A stretch of 64,000 nucleotides of DNA from Ottowia oryzae. Its GTDB lineage: Bacteria; Pseudomonadota; Gammaproteobacteria; Burkholderiales; Burkholderiaceae_C. The position numbers were made by a program, and so were the translations under genes. Position 1 is the stretch's first letter. Each line of letters opens with the position of its first letter. A model generated the notes under the pieces. The model was not told the origin of the DNA, did not search any database, and was given only the letters and a program-made list of their open reading frames with translations. The stretch spans positions 1,534,001 to 1,598,000 of the forward strand of contig NZ_CP027666.1 in the NCBI RefSeq assembly GCF_003008535.1, in the 5' to 3' direction. Of this stretch, positions 16,378 to 24,810 are shown one piece after another.

Positions 16378-17445
16378 ATGGGTGCGAACACTGCTTTTTC
16401 CGTCGACCAGGCGGCCTTGCACGGCGTCTGGATGGCCGACGCGCTGGCGCCGCTGGATGCTGCCGTCAGCCCCACCGGCCACGCCGCGCTGGATGCGCAG
16501 TTGCCCGGCGCCGGCTGGCCATTGGGCGCCTTGGTCGAATTGCTGCAGGCCACCTCGGCCAGCAGCCTGTGGCCCCTGATGCTGCCCGCGCTGGCGCAGC
16601 AGGCGCAAACCGGGCGCGTCGCCCTGATTCAGGCCCCGCATGAGCCCTATGTACCCGCGCTGGTGGCGGCGGGCGTGCCCTGGGCGCAGGCCTTGTGGAT
16701 CACCCCCGCCACGCCCGCCCAAGCTGCGTGGGCGGCCGAGCAGGCCTTGCGCTGCCAGGACGTGGGCGCCGTCGTGGCCTGGCTGCCGCGCGCCAACGCG
16801 GGCGATCTGCGGCGCCTGCACCAGGCGGCAGCCTCTACCGGCGCCTTGCTGTTCGTGGTGCGCCCGGCCCAGGCGGCGCAAGCGGCCTCGCCAGCGCGCG
16901 TGCGGCTGCGGGTGGCTTCGCAGCTACCGCCCCTCAGCCGGCCGCGCCTGCGGCTGGTTGGCGCGGCCGGCGCGCCGCCAGAAGGGCAGGTCGATGCCCG
17001 CTTGCCGCAGTTGCGTATTGACCTGATCAAGCGCCGGGGGCCGCCGCTGGCCACGCCGATCTGGCTGTCCGCCGCCAGCCCCGCCTTGCTGAGCGTGCTG
17101 CGCGCGGCGCAGGTGCTGCTGGCGCCTGCGCCCGCGCCTTGGCAGACGTTCACCACGTCGGTGCTGGCAGAGCAGGTTCCGGCGCCGCCAGCGACGACAA
17201 CGCTGGCACCCACCTCGCCAACGGCCCCGGAGCCGGCCTCCGTGCCAACTATCCCGCTCGTACCCTGGGCGCCGCCGGGCAGCGCCAACGCGCCCGCAAG
17301 AACTACTGCGCCCGCGCCCAGCGTGCACTTGCTGCGGCCACGCCGCCTTCGCCCCGCGCAGGCCCAGCTGGCGCTGCCTCCTTTCACACCGCCTGCTGCG
17401 GATAAAGACCATGCACTGGCTCGCCCTGCAGTGGCTGCGGCCTGA
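16378..17445 (+). CDS. imuA: Translesion synthesis accessory protein ImuA
   Basis: The 355-residue protein belongs to the ImuA (SulA/RecA-like) family and acts with ImuB and DnaE2 in SOS mutagenesis. Family features include LPGAGWPLGALVELLQ near 41-56, the RecA-like core ALIQAPHEPYVPALVAAGVP, and the arginine-rich RVRLRVASQLPPLSRPRLRL. The last 90 residues are Ala/Pro-rich. The first ATG lies only 4 bp beyond the LexA box without a ribosome site, so translation may be leaderless or start at M19 (MADALAPL, 16432). It overlaps imuB by 35 bp. Confidence 0.9.
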   Translation: MGANTAFSVDQAALHGVWMADALAPLDAAVSPTGHAALDAQLPGAGWPLGALVELLQATSASSLWPLMLPALAQQAQTGRVALIQAPHEPYVPALVAAGVPWAQALWITPATPAQAAWAAEQALRCQDVGAVVAWLPRANAGDLRRLHQAAASTGALLFVVRPAQAAQAASPARVRLRVASQLPPLSRPRLRLVGAAGAPPEGQVDARLPQLRIDLIKRRGPPLATPIWLSAASPALLSVLRAAQVLLAPAPAPWQTFTTSVLAEQVPAPPATTTLAPTSPTAPEPASVPTIPLVPWAPPGSANAPARTTAPAPSVHLLRPRRLRPAQAQLALPPFTPPAADKDHALARPAVAAA

Positions 17446-19474
17446 CGCGCCGGCCCAGGCAGGCGCCACGGCCATGCCACCCCGCCAAAGTGCAGCGGGG
17501 GCGCCCGGCGCGCAGGGGCCAATGCCCGTTGCCCCGCCGCTGTCGCCCGACGCGCTGGCCTGGTGGGCGCTGGGCTTCACACCGCACGTCGCCTGGGTGG
17601 ATGAAGGCTTGCTGTTGGAGGTGTCGGCCTGCGAACGCCTGTGGGGCGGGCGGCGCGCGCTGCTGCGCCAGGTGTGGGCGTCGCAGCCGGCCGATGGGGC
17701 CGTGCACGGCGCGCAGGGGCCGACCAGCCTGGTGGCGCTGGCGCGGCTGCGGCTCAAGGTGCTGGCGGCCGATTCAGAGCGGCGCCCGGCAGGCGGGACG
17801 GCCGCCACACCGCACGCGCCCCCGCGCGCCGCCGATTTGCCCCTGCACACCCTCAGCGCCGCGCGCCCGCACTTGGCCGTGTTGGGCCAACTGGGCTGCC
17901 GCCGCTGGGGCGATCTGGTCGCGCTGCCCCGCGCCGGGCTGGCGCGGCGCTTTGGCCCGGCCCTGGGGCGGGCGCTGGATGTGGCCCTGGGGCACGCGCC
18001 CGACAGCCTCGCCTGGATCACCCCGCCCGACACGTTTGAGCAAACCCTCGAGCTGCCCGAGCGCGCCGACACCGCCCCGGCCCTGCTCTGGTCGGCGCGG
18101 CGCCTGCTGCAAACCCTGCAGCACTGGCTGGCCGCGCGCCACCAGGGCGTGCGCGCGCTGGAGCTGACCTGGCGTTTCGACCAGCGCCGCCTGAACGGGC
18201 AGGAATTGCCGCCGCAGCAATCGGTGCTGCTGCGCACCGCCGAGCCCGTGCAGGCCATGGCCCACCTGCAGCGCCTGCTGGCCGAGCGGCTGGCCCGCAC
18301 TGCCATGCTGGCGCCCGCACGCAGCCTGTGCCTGCGCGCCGTCGACACAGCCCCCTGGCAGGCCGAAACCCCCAGCTTCCTGCCTGAAGACCAGCCGCGC
18401 GGCGATCCCTGGCACGTCTTCATCGAACGCGTCAGCGCCCGCCTGGGTGCGCACAACGTGCGCGTGCCCGTCGCCCAGGCCGACCACCGCCCCGAAGGCC
18501 GCCAGCACTGGCAAAACGCCGAACAAACCCTGCGCCGCCCGACCGCGCCAACCCGCCGCGCCGGCCGGGCCAACCCCGCAGGCCCGGGCACGCAGGCAGC
18601 ACCCCAAGGAATCCGCATGAACCCCACCACATCCGCCACATCCGCCACCCCCGCCACCCCCGCTGCACGCCAACTGCCCGACGCCCTCAGCCCCACTTGG
18701 CTGCTGCGCCCACCCCAGCCACTGGCCATCGCCCCCGACCAGCAGCCGCTGTACCACGGCCAGCCCCTGCGGCTGATCTCTGGCCCCCAGCGCGTCGAAG
18801 CGAGCTGGTGGTTGGGTGCTGACACCGAAGCAGAGCCACCGCCGAGCGCCGAAGAAAGCTTGATCGCACGGAGCGGCGAGTCGAGCAGCCCCGCCTCGGA
18901 TCAGGACACCAAGCCACGCACAGCGGGCGAGCGTGTCGGTGCAGAAGCCACCGCCCGGCCACGCGAAGGCGGCACCATCACGGCCCCTGGCATGTCCAGG
19001 AGCTCTTCCCTGGACCGGGGCAGCGCAACAGGTGCAGCCGTGGAGCGTGGGGGCCCACGAGCCGCCGCTCGGCCGCCCGGAGGTGGCTCAGCGCCGGCTC
19101 CTGGCACGTCCAGGGGCCCTTCCCTGGACCGGGGCAGCGGACCATGCGAAGTAGGGGAGCGTGAGGGCCCACGAGCCGCCGCCCGGCCGCCCGGAGGCGG
19201 CTCCACCCCCTCGGGGGGCAGTGCAACAGGCGCAGCCGTGGAGGGTGGGGGCCCACGAGCCGCCGCTCGGCCGCCCGAAGGCGGCTCAGCCCCCACGGGG
19301 GGCAGCGCACCATGCGAAGCAGGGGAGCGTGGGGGCCCCATCTGTCGGGACTACTTCATCGCCCAAAGCGCCACGGCCGAGTTGTTGTGGATCTACCGCG
19401 AGCGGCCCACCCATGCGCAACCCGGTGCGGCGGGCGCTGCGCCGCGCTGGTTTCTGCACGGCCTGTATGCCTGA
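17411..19474 (+). CDS. imuB: Y-family polymerase-like protein ImuB with a repeat-array insertion
   Basis: The 687-residue protein is ImuB, a catalytically inactive Y-family polymerase relative that links DnaE2 to the beta clamp. It begins MHWLALQWLRPDAPAQAG and retains palm/finger segments (WVDEGLLLEVSACERLWGG, LRRLG-like LGCRRWGDLVALPRAGLARR, LELTWRFD). Typical ImuB is about 470-520 residues. The extra length is an insertion of about 175 residues (about 468-643) made of family B repeats, placed between SGPQRVEASWWLGAD and CRDYFIAQS, two motifs normally almost adjacent in the C-terminal region. The reading frame is intact and the final WFLHGLYA is conserved. The stop overlaps the dnaE2 start by 8 bp. 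Confidence 0.92.
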   Translation: MHWLALQWLRPDAPAQAGATAMPPRQSAAGAPGAQGPMPVAPPLSPDALAWWALGFTPHVAWVDEGLLLEVSACERLWGGRRALLRQVWASQPADGAVHGAQGPTSLVALARLRLKVLAADSERRPAGGTAATPHAPPRAADLPLHTLSAARPHLAVLGQLGCRRWGDLVALPRAGLARRFGPALGRALDVALGHAPDSLAWITPPDTFEQTLELPERADTAPALLWSARRLLQTLQHWLAARHQGVRALELTWRFDQRRLNGQELPPQQSVLLRTAEPVQAMAHLQRLLAERLARTAMLAPARSLCLRAVDTAPWQAETPSFLPEDQPRGDPWHVFIERVSARLGAHNVRVPVAQADHRPEGRQHWQNAEQTLRRPTAPTRRAGRANPAGPGTQAAPQGIRMNPTTSATSATPATPAARQLPDALSPTWLLRPPQPLAIAPDQQPLYHGQPLRLISGPQRVEASWWLGADTEAEPPPSAEESLIARSGESSSPASDQDTKPRTAGERVGAEATARPREGGTITAPGMSRSSSLDRGSATGAAVERGGPRAAARPPGGGSAPAPGTSRGPSLDRGSGPCEVGEREGPRAAARPPGGGSTPSGGSATGAAVEGGGPRAAARPPEGGSAPTGGSAPCEAGERGGPICRDYFIAQSATAELLWIYRERPTHAQPGAAGAAPRWFLHGLYA
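18925..19343 (+). repeat. Family B tandem array inside imuB
   Basis: Four related units encode GPRAAARPP-GGGS, then either APGTSRGPSLDRGS or TPSGGS, then a linker ending VERGG or GERGG. The SRGPSLDRG subtype contains a nested palindrome TCCAGGG-GCCCTT-CCCTGGA. All units keep the same frame and orientation. Confidence 0.88.
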
Positions 19475-22400
19475 GCCCAGCCGCAAGGCGCAGCAGCTGC
19501 TCGCCGAAGCCGCCCGCCGGGCGATGCGCGCCGCGCCGCCGCTGCCTGCATCGCGCGCGCCGCAGCGGCCGACCGAAGCGCCCGCGCCCGAAGATCCGCC
19601 CGGCACGCGCGCGCCCGGCACGCCCAGCCAAGCGGGCGAACAAGGCGCACCCGGCACACCCAGCTCGCAGGCCGCCCCGCCGCCGTACGCCGAGCTGCAC
19701 TGCCTCACGCACTTCAGCTTCCAGCGCGGCGCCAGCAGCCCGCAAGAGCTGGTGCACCGCGCCTGGGCGCTGGGCTACAGCGCGCTGGCCATCACCGACG
19801 AATGCTCGGTGGCCGGCGTGGTGCGCGCCTGGCAGACGCTGGGCGAGCTGGAGAAATCCGCAGCCGCCCCCGGCGACGGCAGCGTCGGTGCCCAAGCGCT
19901 GGCCGCGCTGCACAGCGCCCGCGCGGCCAGCGGCATGGGCGCCGCGCCGCTGCAGCTCATCTACGGCAGCGAATTCCGTTTTGACCCTACCACCGCCACC
20001 GCGCCGGGCGCCCCGCTGGCCGAGCAGGGCACGCTGGTGGTGCTGGCGCGCGATCTGGCCAGCTGGGGCCAGCTGTGCACCTTCATCACCCGCTGCCGAG
20101 GCGCGGCCGCCAAGGGCGCTTACCGCCTGCCGCCGCTGCCCGTGGCGCTGGCCGCCTTGCCGGGCTGCGAACGCCTGTGGGCGCCCGACCGGCCCAGCCT
20201 GCTTACCATGCTGAATGCTTCTGATTTTGTAGCTGCCAGCGCTGGTCAGTCGGGCGCCGGCGGCCTCTTTGGCATGATGACCGGGCTGCTGCTGCAGCTG
20301 CACGCCGAACCTGACGACGCCCTGCACCAGCTGGCCCTGCAGCACCTGGCCGCGGCCACCGGCCTGCCGCTGGTGGCCGCGGGCGACGTGCACATGCACC
20401 TGCGCGCCCGCAAGCGCCTGCAGGACGTGATGACCGCCATCCGCATCGGCCGGCCGGTGGCGCAGTGCGGCTTTGCCCTGCAGCCCAATGCCGAACGCCA
20501 CCTGCGCCCGCGCCCGCGCCTGGCCGAGGTGTACACGCCCCCTGCGCTGGCCGCCACGCTGGCCGTGGCCGCGCGCTGCCGCTTTCGGCTGGACGAGGTC
20601 CAATACAACTACCCGCGCGACGGCGTGCTGCCGGGGCTGACGCCCACGCAAACGCTGCGCCGCCTGACCTACGAAGGCGCCGCGCAGCGCTACCCCCACG
20701 GCATTCCGCCGCCCATCGTGGCGTTCGTCGAAAAAGAACTCACGCTGATCGCCGAATGCGGCTACGAGATGTTCTTCCTCACCGTGCACGACATCGTGCG
20801 CGCCGCGCGGCGCCTGGGCATCCTGTGCCAGGGGCGCGGCTCGGCGGCCAACTCGGTCGTCTGCTGGTGCCTGGGCATCACCGCGGCCGACCCTGAAAAA
20901 TCCCACCCGCTGCTCGAACGCTTCATCAGCAAGGCGCGCCGCAATGAGCCGCCCGACATCGACGTCGACTTTGAGCACGAGCGGCGCGAGGAAGTCATCC
21001 AGTACATCTACCGCCGCTACGGCCGCCACCGCGCCGCGCTGGCCGCCACCGTCATCTGCTACCGCACCCGCAGCGCGCTGCGCGACGTGGGCACCGCGCT
21101 GGGCGTGGACGCGCGGCTGGTGGACGCCTTCGCCAAAGACCACCACTGGTTTGAAATCGAGCCGCCGCCCGACCGCCCGAAAGCGGCGAGCGCCCCCTCG
21201 GGGGGCAGCGCAACAGACGAAGGCGTGGAGCGTGGGGGCCGGAGCGCCGCCGCCCGGCCGCCCGAAGGCGGCGCAGCCCCCTCGGGGGGCAGCGCAACAG
21301 ACGAAGGCGTGGAGCGTGGGGGCCGTCATCACGGCTTGGCCGCGCACCGGCTGAGCGAGCTGGCGCACAGCATCGGCGCCCCCGCGCCACCCGCGCTGAT
21401 GCAGCTGTGGCTGGAGCTGACGCGCCAGATCAAGGGCGCGCCCCGCCACCTCAGCCAGCACGTGGGCGGCTTCGTGCTGACCGAAACGCCGCTGCACCGC
21501 CTGGTGCCGGTCGAGCCCGCGGCGATGACGCGGGACGACGATTGGGAGGACACGCTGGGCGTATTGCCGCACGAGCCCGAGCCCGAGCACGATGGCGGCG
21601 ACGCCCCAGCCATCAGCGCCAACGGCCTTGACGCTGATGTCTGCACGCCAGCGCCCGAGCCATCGCCGCTCGACCCCTGGCTGCCCGCGTCGTCCGCGCT
21701 GCGCCAGGTCATCCAGTGGGAAAAGGACGACCTGGAAGCGCTGGGCATGCTCAAGGTCGACGTGCTGGCGCTGGGCATGCTCACCGCCGTGCGCCGCTGC
21801 ATTGATCTGGTCGCCAGCCGGCGTGGCACCAAGTTCACGCGCTACGACATTCAGAGCGAAGACCCGGCCACCTACCGGATGATCCGGCAGGCCGACACCG
21901 TGGGCACCTTCCAGATCGAAAGCCGCGCGCAGATGAGCATGCTGCCGCGCCTCAAACCCACCACCTTCTACGACCTGGTGGTGCAGGTCGCCATCGTGCG
22001 GCCCGGGCCCATCACCGGCGGCATGGTGCACCCCTACCTGAAGGCGCGCGAACGGCGGCGGCGCGGCTTGCCCATCGAATACGAGCTGTCGCACCACGAT
22101 GTGCCTGGCCAAAAGCCCCGCCTGGCCAAGGCGCTGGAGCGCACTTTAGGCATCCCCATCTTTCAGGAACAGGTGATGGAGCTGTCCATGCTGGCCGCCA
22201 GCTTCACCGCCGAGCAGGCCGACCAGTTGCGCCGCGCCATGGCCGCCTGGAAGCGCAAGGGCGGCCTGGCCCCGTTTGAAGAAAAACTGACCCAGGGCAT
22301 GCTGGGCAACGGCTACAGCGCGGACTTTGCTGCGCGCATCTTCCGGCAGATACAGGGCTTTGGCGAATACGGTTTTCCTGAAAGCCACGCCTACAGCTTT

Positions 22401-23876
22401 GCCCTGATCGCCTACGAAAGCGCGTGGCTGAAATGCCACGAGCCCGAGGCCTTCCTGGCCGCCATGCTCAACTCGCAACCCATGGGCTTTTACGGCCCCT
22501 CGCAACTCATCCAGGACGCTCGCCGCCACGGCGTGCAGGTGCTGCCCCCGGACGTGACGGTAAGTGGCTGGGATTGCGCTTTGGAGATGGGCGATGAAGA
22601 AAAAACACCGCCAGCGCCCGTGCCACCAGCGCCAGCAGCTATCAAAAATATAGAGATTGAAGAGGCACCACCAGCGCCAAAGCAAGAGCAAGAGCAAGAG
22701 CAAGAGCAAGAGTTTGGCGTGCCACCCGCCGTACCTTCCGCCCCGCCACCTGCGCAGAACCTGCTGTACGTGCCGCCTGCCCACACCATGGGCGCATCGC
22801 AATTCATTGCGCCGATGGCCCGGTCAGCCCAAGCTGCTGATGAAGAAAATACGCCCCCAGCGCCCGTGCCACCAGCGCCAGCAGCTATTCAATTGGAAGC
22901 AAACGCCCCAAAAGCCCACGCCAGCCCACGCCCCGCCGTGCGCCTGGGCCTGCGGCTGATCAAGGGCCTGGCCGAGGCGTCGGCCCACCGCATCGCCGCC
23001 GCGCGTGCCGCGCAGCCCTTCACCAGCGTGGACGACCTGGCCCGCCGCGCCCTGCTGGACGCGCGCGACCTGCGCCAGCTGGCCGCCGCCGACGCGCTGG
23101 CCAGCCTGGCCGGTCACCGCCGCCAGCAGGTATGGCAAAGCAGCGCCGCTCGCCACAGCCCGCGCAGCCCCATGCCACGCGCCACACCGGTTGCATCGGC
23201 TGCACCGCCGCGCGGCGCCACAACCGCCCCACGCCAGGCGGCCGAATCGGCGACCATGGCCGCGCAGCGCGCCCTGGCCAACGCCCCGCGCGGGCTGCTG
23301 CACGACGCGCCCATTCACGAAGAAGACCTGGCGCTGCCCGCCGCGCCCGAGGGCGAAGACATCGTGCACGACTACGCCGCGCTGGGCCTGACCCTGCGGC
23401 GCCACCCGCTGGCGCTGCTGCGCGAGCGGCTGGCGCGGCGCGGCGTGCGCAGCAGCGCCCAGCTGGACCGCCTGCCGCACGGGCGCAAGGTGATCGCCTG
23501 CGGCCTGGTCATCGGCCGCCAGCAGCCCGCCACGGCCAAGGGCACGATCTTCGTCACGCTGGAAGACGAAACCGGCCCGGTCAACGTGATCGTGTGGGAA
23601 AGCCTGCGCTTTGATGAGGCGCAGCGCAACGCCTTGCTGCGCTCGCAACTGCTGGCCGTGCACGGCGAATGGCAGCGCGACCAGGGCAGCGGCGAGACCC
23701 CCATGCCCCCAGGCTTCGCGGCTTCGCCTGCTGCGCTGCCCCCCGCGGGGGTGCTGGCCGCTTGGGGGCGGCCCGGCAGCGGCCAGGTGCGCCACCTGAT
23801 CGCCCACCGCCTGGATGACCTGACGCACCTGCTGGGCCGCCTGGCGGGGCTGACCACCAGCCGCGATTTCCATTGA
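19467..23876 (+). CDS. dnaE2: Error-prone DNA polymerase DnaE2 (ImuC), enlarged by in-frame insertions
   Basis: The 1469-residue product is DnaE2, the C-family polymerase that performs translesion synthesis with ImuA and ImuB. I chose ATG 19467, which overlaps the imuB stop; an open frame further upstream is the repeat array. Domains in order: PHP domain from about 73 (YAELHCLTHFSFQRGASSPQ), polymerase core with catalytic PPDIDVDFE near 495, HLSQHVGGFVLTE near 665, helix-hairpin-helix region, and OB fold near 1344. Typical DnaE2 has about 1050 residues. The excess comes from a family B pair (about 567-621), a Glu/Ala/Pro-rich insert with duplicated family A copies (about 1045-1155), a family A copy near 250 and a family B copy near 1410. 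Confidence 0.94.
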   Translation: MPEPSRKAQQLLAEAARRAMRAAPPLPASRAPQRPTEAPAPEDPPGTRAPGTPSQAGEQGAPGTPSSQAAPPPYAELHCLTHFSFQRGASSPQELVHRAWALGYSALAITDECSVAGVVRAWQTLGELEKSAAAPGDGSVGAQALAALHSARAASGMGAAPLQLIYGSEFRFDPTTATAPGAPLAEQGTLVVLARDLASWGQLCTFITRCRGAAAKGAYRLPPLPVALAALPGCERLWAPDRPSLLTMLNASDFVAASAGQSGAGGLFGMMTGLLLQLHAEPDDALHQLALQHLAAATGLPLVAAGDVHMHLRARKRLQDVMTAIRIGRPVAQCGFALQPNAERHLRPRPRLAEVYTPPALAATLAVAARCRFRLDEVQYNYPRDGVLPGLTPTQTLRRLTYEGAAQRYPHGIPPPIVAFVEKELTLIAECGYEMFFLTVHDIVRAARRLGILCQGRGSAANSVVCWCLGITAADPEKSHPLLERFISKARRNEPPDIDVDFEHERREEVIQYIYRRYGRHRAALAATVICYRTRSALRDVGTALGVDARLVDAFAKDHHWFEIEPPPDRPKAASAPSGGSATDEGVERGGRSAAARPPEGGAAPSGGSATDEGVERGGRHHGLAAHRLSELAHSIGAPAPPALMQLWLELTRQIKGAPRHLSQHVGGFVLTETPLHRLVPVEPAAMTRDDDWEDTLGVLPHEPEPEHDGGDAPAISANGLDADVCTPAPEPSPLDPWLPASSALRQVIQWEKDDLEALGMLKVDVLALGMLTAVRRCIDLVASRRGTKFTRYDIQSEDPATYRMIRQADTVGTFQIESRAQMSMLPRLKPTTFYDLVVQVAIVRPGPITGGMVHPYLKARERRRRGLPIEYELSHHDVPGQKPRLAKALERTLGIPIFQEQVMELSMLAASFTAEQADQLRRAMAAWKRKGGLAPFEEKLTQGMLGNGYSADFAARIFRQIQGFGEYGFPESHAYSFALIAYESAWLKCHEPEAFLAAMLNSQPMGFYGPSQLIQDARRHGVQVLPPDVTVSGWDCALEMGDEEKTPPAPVPPAPAAIKNIEIEEAPPAPKQEQEQEQEQEFGVPPAVPSAPPPAQNLLYVPPAHTMGASQFIAPMARSAQAADEENTPPAPVPPAPAAIQLEANAPKAHASPRPAVRLGLRLIKGLAEASAHRIAAARAAQPFTSVDDLARRALLDARDLRQLAAADALASLAGHRRQQVWQSSAARHSPRSPMPRATPVASAAPPRGATTAPRQAAESATMAAQRALANAPRGLLHDAPIHEEDLALPAAPEGEDIVHDYAALGLTLRRHPLALLRERLARRGVRSSAQLDRLPHGRKVIACGLVIGRQQPATAKGTIFVTLEDETGPVNVIVWESLRFDEAQRNALLRSQLLAVHGEWQRDQGSGETPMPPGFAASPAALPPAGVLAAWGRPGSGQVRHLIAHRLDDLTHLLGRLAGLTTSRDFH
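20214..20264 (+). repeat. Family A repeat, copy 4, inside dnaE2
   Basis: TTTTGTAGCTGCCAGCGCTG, then GTCAGTCGGGCGCCGGCGGCC, encodes DFVAASAGQSGAGG in frame. Confidence 0.78.
21168..21331 (+). repeat. Family B repeat pair inside dnaE2
   Basis: Two tandem units with a period of about 84 bp encode APSGGSATDEGVERGGR twice, separated by SAAARPPEGG. They fall between DHHWFEIEP and HGLAAHRLSELAHSIG, in the polymerase core just before the conserved HLSQHVGGF. Confidence 0.9.
22601..22652 (-). repeat. Family A repeat, copy 5, inside dnaE2
   Basis: CCAGCGCCAGCAGCTATCAA on the plus strand is the reverse arm. It encodes PPAPVPPAPAAIKN and is duplicated at copy 6 together with the flanking DEE codons. 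Confidence 0.75.
22680..22715 (+). repeat. Hexanucleotide microsatellite (CAAGAG)n in dnaE2
   Basis: About five consecutive CAAGAG-type units encode an EQEQEQEQE run within the insertion between the conserved VSGWDCALE and RLGLRLIKGL blocks. Unit loss or gain would stay in frame. Confidence 0.85.
22843..22898 (-). repeat. Family A repeat, copy 6, inside dnaE2
   Basis: It encodes EENTPPAPVPPAPAAIQ, nearly identical to copy 5 (EEKTPPAPVPPAPAAIK), showing a duplication of about 55 bp about 240 bp apart. Confidence 0.75.
23694..23784 (-). repeat. Family B repeat, inverted copy in the dnaE2 C-terminus
   Basis: The complementary strand contains CCCCCGCGGGGGGCAGCGCA and GGCCGCCCCCAAGCGGCC, the family B core in opposite orientation. 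The sense strand encodes PMPPGFAASPAALPPAGVL within the region after the OB fold. Confidence 0.7.
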
Positions 23877-24240
23877 CCTGCGCTGGCCGGCGGCGGCCAA
23901 GCGCAAGGCCAATGCCATCGCGGCGTGCACGATGGGCGACAAACGGCTACACTGCCCGGGTACGCACGGCTCTTCTCGTCTTCCCTGCGTCGGTTTGCAT
24001 CTAGCGGACGCCACTGCGCCCTAGCGATAGCCACCCCCAGCTCACGGGCGGTCGGCCACTGTCAAGCTCTCCTCAATTCGAGCGACCCCGTTGTCCCTGA
24101 CAAGGTCAACACCTTCACACCCCTGACACCGCGCGCAGCATCGCTTTGGATGCGGCCAAGCCCCGTGTCATCTGGCGGCTGGTCTGCACGCACCTTGCGC
24201 GCGGGCGCGGCCGCACCTACGCATTCATTTGATTTCTAGT
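23877..24240. other. Long gene-free leader upstream of the IF-1 region
   Basis: These 364 bp between dnaE2 and the small protein at 24241 show no convincing ORF despite open frames. They may be a long 5' leader for the small-protein, IF-1 and RRM genes. No known riboswitch was recognised. Confidence 0.4.
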
Positions 24241-24450
24241 ATGTATTCCTCCAACACCCAAGACCGGGTGGGCCACTACCTTGTCACCCCGCTGGTCAAA
24301 GACGACGGCGCCGGTGGCTTTCTGGCCTCGGTCTCTCTTCGCCGTGGCGCGCACGACCGCGTCTACCGCTTCGCGCAGGCCTTTTCCAGCCCTGCGCGCG
24401 CTGTGCGCTACGCCATCCAGCAAGGCCGTCAACTCGCCCTGGCGCCGTAG
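24241..24450 (+). CDS. Small conserved-looking protein of unknown function
   Basis: The 69-residue protein reads MYSSNTQDRVGHYLVTPLVK and DDGAGGFLASVSLRRGAHDR, with an aromatic/basic C-terminal half (VYRFAQAFSSPARAVRYAIQ). Composition is that of a real soluble protein. The ATG at 24241 was chosen; an in-frame TTG lies four codons upstream. I do not recognise the family. It lies 52 bp upstream of the IF-1 gene on the same strand and may share its transcript. Confidence 0.55.
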   Translation: MYSSNTQDRVGHYLVTPLVKDDGAGGFLASVSLRRGAHDRVYRFAQAFSSPARAVRYAIQQGRQLALAP

Positions 24451-24502
24451 GCACAACAAGCCAACAGCTACCCGTCATAACCCCAGCAACCAAGGAGCGC
24501 GA

Positions 24503-24763
24503 ATGAGCAAAGAAGAACTGATCGAAATGCAGGGCACGGTGGACGAAGTGCTGCCCGATGCCCGTTTTCGCGTGACCTTGGAAAACGGCCACCAGCTGGT
24601 GGCGTACGCCGGCGGAAAGATGCGCAAGCACCGCATCCGCGTGCTGGCCGGCGACCGCGTGTCGCTGGAAATGTCGCCCTACGACTTCAACAAAGGCCGG
24701 CTGACGTTCCGCCATATCGAGCGCAGGGCACCCGCCGGCGCGGGCGCACCTCGCCGCCGTTGA
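24503..24763 (+). CDS. infA: Translation initiation factor IF-1 (probable second copy)
   Basis: The 86-residue protein is IF-1, an OB-fold factor binding the 30S A site. It contains the family core MQGTVDEVLPDARFRVTLEN, GKMRKHRIRVLAGDRVSLEM and SPYDFNKGRLTFRH, plus a short Ala/Arg-rich tail. A strong AAGGAG site precedes the ATG. It is not in a ribosomal-protein operon; its neighbour is an RRM protein, as in the accessory IF-1 genes of Burkholderiales. A stress or cold-adaptation role is inference from this context. Confidence 0.93.
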   Translation: MSKEELIEMQGTVDEVLPDARFRVTLENGHQLVAYAGGKMRKHRIRVLAGDRVSLEMSPYDFNKGRLTFRHIERRAPAGAGAPRRR

Positions 24764-24810
24764 TGGCCCTGATCCCTTTCCCTTCACTCATATCTTTAAA
24801 GAGTTAAACC

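Noticed and set aside
18925..19343. Considered as a CRISPR-like or tandem array of an unknown mobile element
   Set aside because: Units are not separated by unique spacers of constant length, lie within a coding frame and share the same peptide as copies elsewhere, so they fit an in-frame coding repeat better.
19356..22112. A 918-codon minus-strand frame opposite dnaE2
   Set aside because: It lies fully antisense to a strongly conserved polymerase and its composition (Gln, Arg, His, Ala) is typical of GC-rich shadow frames.
23925..24239. A 104-codon plus-strand frame after dnaE2
   Set aside because: It ends in the leader of the small gene at 24241 and has no protein-like pattern; more likely untranslated.
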